DNA of 9,719 nucleotides, from contig NZ_CALHTQ010000134.1 of assembly GCF_938039775.1 (NCBI RefSeq), positions 1-9,719 of the forward strand, given 5' to 3'. Position 1 is the stretch's first letter; every line of letters starts with the position of its first letter. The stretch is from an uncultured Mogibacterium sp. (GTDB taxonomy: Bacteria; Bacillota_A; Clostridia; Peptostreptococcales; Anaerovoracaceae). This document shows, one piece after another, positions 7,095 through 9,719 of the stretch. A program made the position numbers and the translations under genes. A model generated the notes under the pieces. That model was not told where the DNA came from. It saw only the letters and a program-made list of their open reading frames with translations, and ran no database searches.

Positions 7095-8261
7095 CTACTT
7101 CACATTCTTCCTACGATTATATCCAATGGCGCTTAAAGCTAGTCCCGAAGACAGAAGTAATAGTGCATACTGTGCAAAGTTCCCTTCATCCCCTGTTTTT
7201 GGAGATTTAGACTTTACCACAACGCCTGGCTTCTTTGCCCCTGGCTTTGGTGTTGTACCTGGAGTTGTCGGTTCAGGCTTAGCGTTATCAGTTACAGTTA
7301 TTTTTCCACTAGCAGCTACTATAGTCTCACCCTGAGCAATTGCTCCGAGTGTTACGGTTCCATCTGCATTTACTGTAAATGTAAAGTCTGTAACTGCAAG
7401 GAATCCCGCTGGCGCAGCTTCCTCGTGGAATCTATATGTTCCAGGCTCTAGCTGGATCTTTTTGCTAGTTGTGGTGCTTGTCCACTCGCTAACCTTCTGT
7501 GTGCCCTTGTAGATTTCAATCTGCGCTCCTGCAAGCTCTGTGCCACCGAGCTTCACCTTGCTGAATTCCACTTCCTTGGTTGTTGGCTGTGGCTGTGGTG
7601 TATTTGGCTGGAAGTGGCCGCTTAACAAATTCTGATAAGCATTATCTTTTGACCTATAAATGTCGAGTTTCGTTCCCGCAGGAATTGCAGTAGTACTATT
7701 AACTAAATCGTTAAATGCATTTTTCTCATTTTCAGTAAAATTGTTACCACTTGTGTCTCTTGCTGGCATATTGAAAGTGTCAGTATAATACCATACAGCA
7801 TACTGTGTTATCTGTCTAAACTGACCATCTGTTAATCCATATCGCTCTTTTATTCCTGATTTGTTGTTAGGATAACCGTTATAAATTACTCTAACTAATC
7901 CATTATAAAGATCCTGACCGGTAACTCTTTCAGTATCTGCAAGCTCTGCAAAGTTCGCTGCTGTTCCTAGCTCTTTAGTATATAAAGTTTTTCTTGGTGA
8001 AAAAGAACTCTCAGGAAATGCTCTATGATCATTAAAACAATATGCTACATCTCCCTTATCATTTGAACCATTCGGTCTAACATAGATTGGGTTTTTAAGG
8101 TGATCACTAGCTGGATACTCTCCCGATTTTGTGTACGCCTGATATACATCTTCAGCGTGTACTTCCATAAATGGACTAGAAATAATTGGAATCATAATAA
8201 TAGATAGCATCAACACTATAGCTACAATCGGATTCCTAAATTTGTTGATAACTCTGTTCAT
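7095..8261 (-). CDS. cell-wall-anchored thioester-domain adhesin with CnaB/SpaA domain
   Basis: A 388-residue surface protein. Signal peptide with likely cleavage VHA-ED after residue 36. N-terminal thioester domain (about 40-215): the only cysteine, C75 in AYCFND, and Q153 in ITQYAVWYY match the two thioester motifs (YC-hydrophobic and Q-xxx-W) of Gram-positive adhesins that bond covalently to host proteins. After a PNTPQPQPTT linker (219-228) comes one CnaB/SpaA-type domain (229-327) with candidate isopeptide residues K235, N326 and E280 (YRFHEEAAPAGF). A Pro/Thr/Lys-rich wall segment (329-347), sortase signal SPKTG (353-357, S instead of L), a membrane helix (about 362-381) and a basic tail RRKNVK complete it. 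No sortase or pilin backbone is nearby, so a stand-alone adhesin is likelier than a pilus tip. GTG 8267 overlaps the ribosome binding site, so ATG 8261 is chosen. The host target is unknown. Confidence 0.88.
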   Translation of the reverse strand: MNRVINKFRNPIVAIVLMLSIIMIPIISSPFMEVHAEDVYQAYTKSGEYPASDHLKNPIYVRPNGSNDKGDVAYCFNDHRAFPESSFSPRKTLYTKELGTAANFAELADTERVTGQDLYNGLVRVIYNGYPNNKSGIKERYGLTDGQFRQITQYAVWYYTDTFNMPARDTSGNNFTENEKNAFNDLVNSTTAIPAGTKLDIYRSKDNAYQNLLSGHFQPNTPQPQPTTKEVEFSKVKLGGTELAGAQIEIYKGTQKVSEWTSTTTSKKIQLEPGTYRFHEEAAPAGFLAVTDFTFTVNADGTVTLGAIAQGETIVAASGKITVTDNAKPEPTTPGTTPKPGAKKPGVVVKSKSPKTGDEGNFAQYALLLLSSGLALSAIGYNRRKNVK

Positions 8262-8266
8262 TAACA

Positions 8267-8274
8267 CCCCTCCT
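8267..8274 (-). promoter_or_regulatory. ribosome binding site fixing the adhesin start
   Basis: AGGAGGGG on the minus strand. The consensus part (8269-8274) is 7 bases before ATG 8261, whereas GTG 8267 uses the last G of this site and cannot be its start. Confidence 0.8.
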
Positions 8275-8296
8275 TTTGGACTCGTTATTCAGGCGA

Positions 8297-8325
8297 ATTA
8301 TATACTGAAACATATAAATTTTCAA
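8297..8325 (-). promoter_or_regulatory. strong sigma-A promoter of the adhesin gene
   Basis: On the minus strand TTGAAA (8320-8325) and a perfect TATAAT (8297-8302) are 17 bases apart, one mismatch from full consensus. Transcription would start near 8290, leaving a leader of about 29 bases. It makes the adhesin a one-gene unit ending at the terminator at 7022-7050. Confidence 0.78.
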
Positions 8326-8365
8326 CAATTTTCGATAAATGTAGAACAGTTGTCTAATAAAACTG

Positions 8366-9499
8366 CTATATGTTATTCTTTTTTTCGATTCTAAGTCTTT
8401 CTGCTGGTTTTGGAATTTTACTAAATGCTGTTCTGCTACTAACCTTAATCAAGCTACTTAAAGCAGTCATAAGTTCTGCTCTTTTTTCCTTTGGCAGCTT
8501 AACCAGACCTTTTATAATAATGCCTGTATTCTTGAAAAAGCTGTCGTTAAACTCATAAAATGTCTCAGCTTCTGTCTCTTCAATCATCGAAAACACAGTA
8601 GATACAATCGATAATCTCGTTTCATCATCAATCTTCTCTAGCCATGAACCAAGTGCCACATCAACAAAGTTTCCGAATGCATCCAGCTCTGCCTCGACAA
8701 AACTATCCTTTTTTACTTTCCATGTCATAGCGTCATGCTGATATAGGCCGATTGCATCGCTCTCTATGACTCTCTGCTCACTTTCATTAGCTAATAGCTG
8801 CCCAATCATAGATGTTTGAGGAACAATGGTGCATATCTTAGGCAATATCTCCTTATAGCCTGTAGACTCAATTACTTCATCTCTAAATCCAGGGCCATCG
8901 TTATTATATACACGGATGATACGATCTTGGACCACCTTGTCACAAAACGCAGAAGCAAACATAGCAAAATTTCCCCCTTTCGAGTGACCGCCTACTATCA
9001 GCTCACCTTCTAGGAGTTTCGATACTTCATTTAAATATTTAACAGCTGCCTTTGCACCTTCAGTATCTGCCATAAAAGCCATGAGAAAGTCCTCTTTCCA
9101 GCCTGTTATTGTGCTATCCGTTCCTCGAAAGGAAACGTAGTTTGTTCCATCTGGAAGTATGAATGTAACTGCTGCAAATTGCTTTACCTTCTCCTTATCG
9201 ATATCTTCCGCATAGCACAAAACTTTCGTCCCTTTGAATCTGTCAGCCTGCACCATCTCTTCTAACAGCAGTGCTACACGCTCAGTAAACTGCTTGCTCT
9301 CCCTAATCTCGTCTAGCGAGTAGTTTTTGCAAAAAAGCTCAAATATTTCCTCAAGTGTATAAGAATCATCAGAATTAGTAAAAAACTCACCGAAATCAAT
9401 ATATGCAAGACACGATAAGATGACGTTATCTATATCGTTAAATGGCGAAATATCGAGGCTTACATCATTTCGCCATTTTAAGTAATCTAGTAAAACCAT
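8366..9499 (-). CDS. Mbeg1-like (DUF2974) alpha/beta hydrolase
   Basis: A 377-residue protein with a lipase class 3-like hydrolase core. Seen: SFRGTD (123-128, probable oxyanion-side loop), the nucleophile elbow GGHSKGG with S173, NNDGPGF (199-205) with candidate acid D201, and IVPQTSMIGQLL (225-236) followed by YQHDAMTW with candidate histidine H255. This order is characteristic of the DUF2974/Mbeg1-like family, whose substrates are mostly unknown; assignment of D201 and H255 is inference. There is no signal peptide or membrane segment, so it is probably cytoplasmic. The last 120 residues are helical and charged with a basic end. AAAGGAG lies 5 bases before the ATG, which overlaps the stop codon of the upstream gene (TAATG), implying coupled translation. 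It could be an esterase or lipase; specificity cannot be read. Confidence 0.82.
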   Translation of the reverse strand: MVLLDYLKWRNDVSLDISPFNDIDNVILSCLAYIDFGEFFTNSDDSYTLEEIFELFCKNYSLDEIRESKQFTERVALLLEEMVQADRFKGTKVLCYAEDIDKEKVKQFAAVTFILPDGTNYVSFRGTDSTITGWKEDFLMAFMADTEGAKAAVKYLNEVSKLLEGELIVGGHSKGGNFAMFASAFCDKVVQDRIIRVYNNDGPGFRDEVIESTGYKEILPKICTIVPQTSMIGQLLANESEQRVIESDAIGLYQHDAMTWKVKKDSFVEAELDAFGNFVDVALGSWLEKIDDETRLSIVSTVFSMIEETEAETFYEFNDSFFKNTGIIIKGLVKLPKEKRAELMTALSSLIKVSSRTAFSKIPKPAERLRIEKKNNI

Positions 9500-9719
9500 T
9501 AGAACTCCTTTACTTCATCGAATACATTTATAAGTTCATCCTTATTAACAGATAATTCATCAGGTATCAGGTTTAAAATTTCCTCTAGTGCCTGGAATAT
9601 TTCATCCCTTTCAGTGGTATAGATAAAATTTTTTCTTTTATCCATTTTGTTAAAGCCCACGGTATACTCTCTAACTAAAGTCTCTATTTCCTTTATTAAG
9701 TCATTATCTGGATCTGCTA
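9499..9719 (-). CDS. unrecognised acidic helical protein, C-terminal 72 residues only
   Basis: An open frame enters from the window edge and ends at TAA (9499-9501), giving 72 visible residues from ADPDNDLIKE to FDEVKEF. It is rich in Asp, Glu, Leu and Ile, apparently helical, and has no motif I recognise; the true start lies beyond the window (an internal ATG at codon 25 is unlikely to be it). Its stop overlaps the start of the hydrolase gene as TAATG, and the hydrolase ribosome binding site lies inside its last codons, so it is almost certainly a real gene in the same operon. Confidence 0.6.
   Translation of the reverse strand, partial: ADPDNDLIKEIETLVREYTVGFNKMDKRKNFIYTTERDEIFQALEEILNLIPDELSVNKDELINVFDEVKEF

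Noticed and set aside
7084..7335. Plus-strand 83-codon frame rich in Gly/Pro/Phe
   Set aside because: It is the antisense shadow of the adhesin C-terminus, with no ribosome binding site; the composition is the mirror of the Pro/Thr/Lys segment.
7095..8267. GTG start at 8267 for the adhesin
   Set aside because: The GTG overlaps the AGGAGGGG ribosome binding site; ATG 8261 has ideal spacing.
8342..8356. Imperfect palindrome TAGAACAGTTGTCTA downstream of the hydrolase stop
   Set aside because: Mismatches near the centre and no T-tract, so it is neither a convincing terminator nor a clear operator.

Overview
The window looks like chromosomal DNA of a low-GC Gram-positive anaerobe (Bacillota, probably a Clostridia or Eubacteriales lineage such as those living in the mouth or gut). 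The grounds are strong AGGAGG-type ribosome binding sites, AT-rich intergenic DNA with near-consensus sigma-A promoters, a wall-anchored surface protein with a sortase signal, and flavoproteins of a type common in Clostridia. This assignment is an inference; no rRNA or marker gene is present. Genes are packed tightly: no gene-free stretch exceeds about 170 bp, and I see no tRNA, rRNA, CRISPR array, insertion sequence or prophage gene. All genes except one (4145-5167) are on the minus strand.

Right to left, in the direction of minus-strand transcription: the C-terminal end of an unrecognised acidic protein (9499-9719) is coupled by a TAATG overlap to an Mbeg1-like (DUF2974) alpha/beta hydrolase (8366-9499). 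A near-consensus promoter (8297-8325) then drives a short cell-wall adhesin (7095-8261) with a signal peptide, a predicted Cys-Gln thioester domain, one CnaB/SpaA-type isopeptide domain and a sortase signal SPKTG. It ends at a textbook rho-independent terminator (7022-7050). The promoter for the next unit (6995-7023) abuts that terminator and serves a TPR protein (5838-6953) and a helical protein of unknown function (5187-5819).

The single plus-strand gene (4145-5167) encodes a four-helix membrane protein of unknown function with a C-terminal soluble domain. It converges on the helical-protein gene, and a 14-bp-stem hairpin (5156-5188) contains the stop codon of one gene and part of the stop codon of the other.

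The left part is a redox and sulfur block on the minus strand. It has two overlapping flavodoxin-fold genes (3453-3974 and 2849-3472), one carrying a four-cysteine cluster and the other the flavin phosphate loop. An RclA-type flavoprotein disulfide reductase (1366-2730) follows, then O-acetylhomoserine sulfhydrylase MetY (1-1273, cut at the window edge). Together these suggest thiol and redox stress handling beside sulfur assimilation, but shared regulation is not demonstrated by the sequence.

Two start codons are moved from the longest-ORF positions on ribosome-binding-site evidence: the TPR gene (6953, not TTG 6962) and the adhesin (8261, not GTG 8267). The most interesting items are the compact thioester adhesin, the split flavoprotein pair, the TPR/helical-protein cassette and the orphan membrane protein. 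I did not find a clearly new defence or mobile system.
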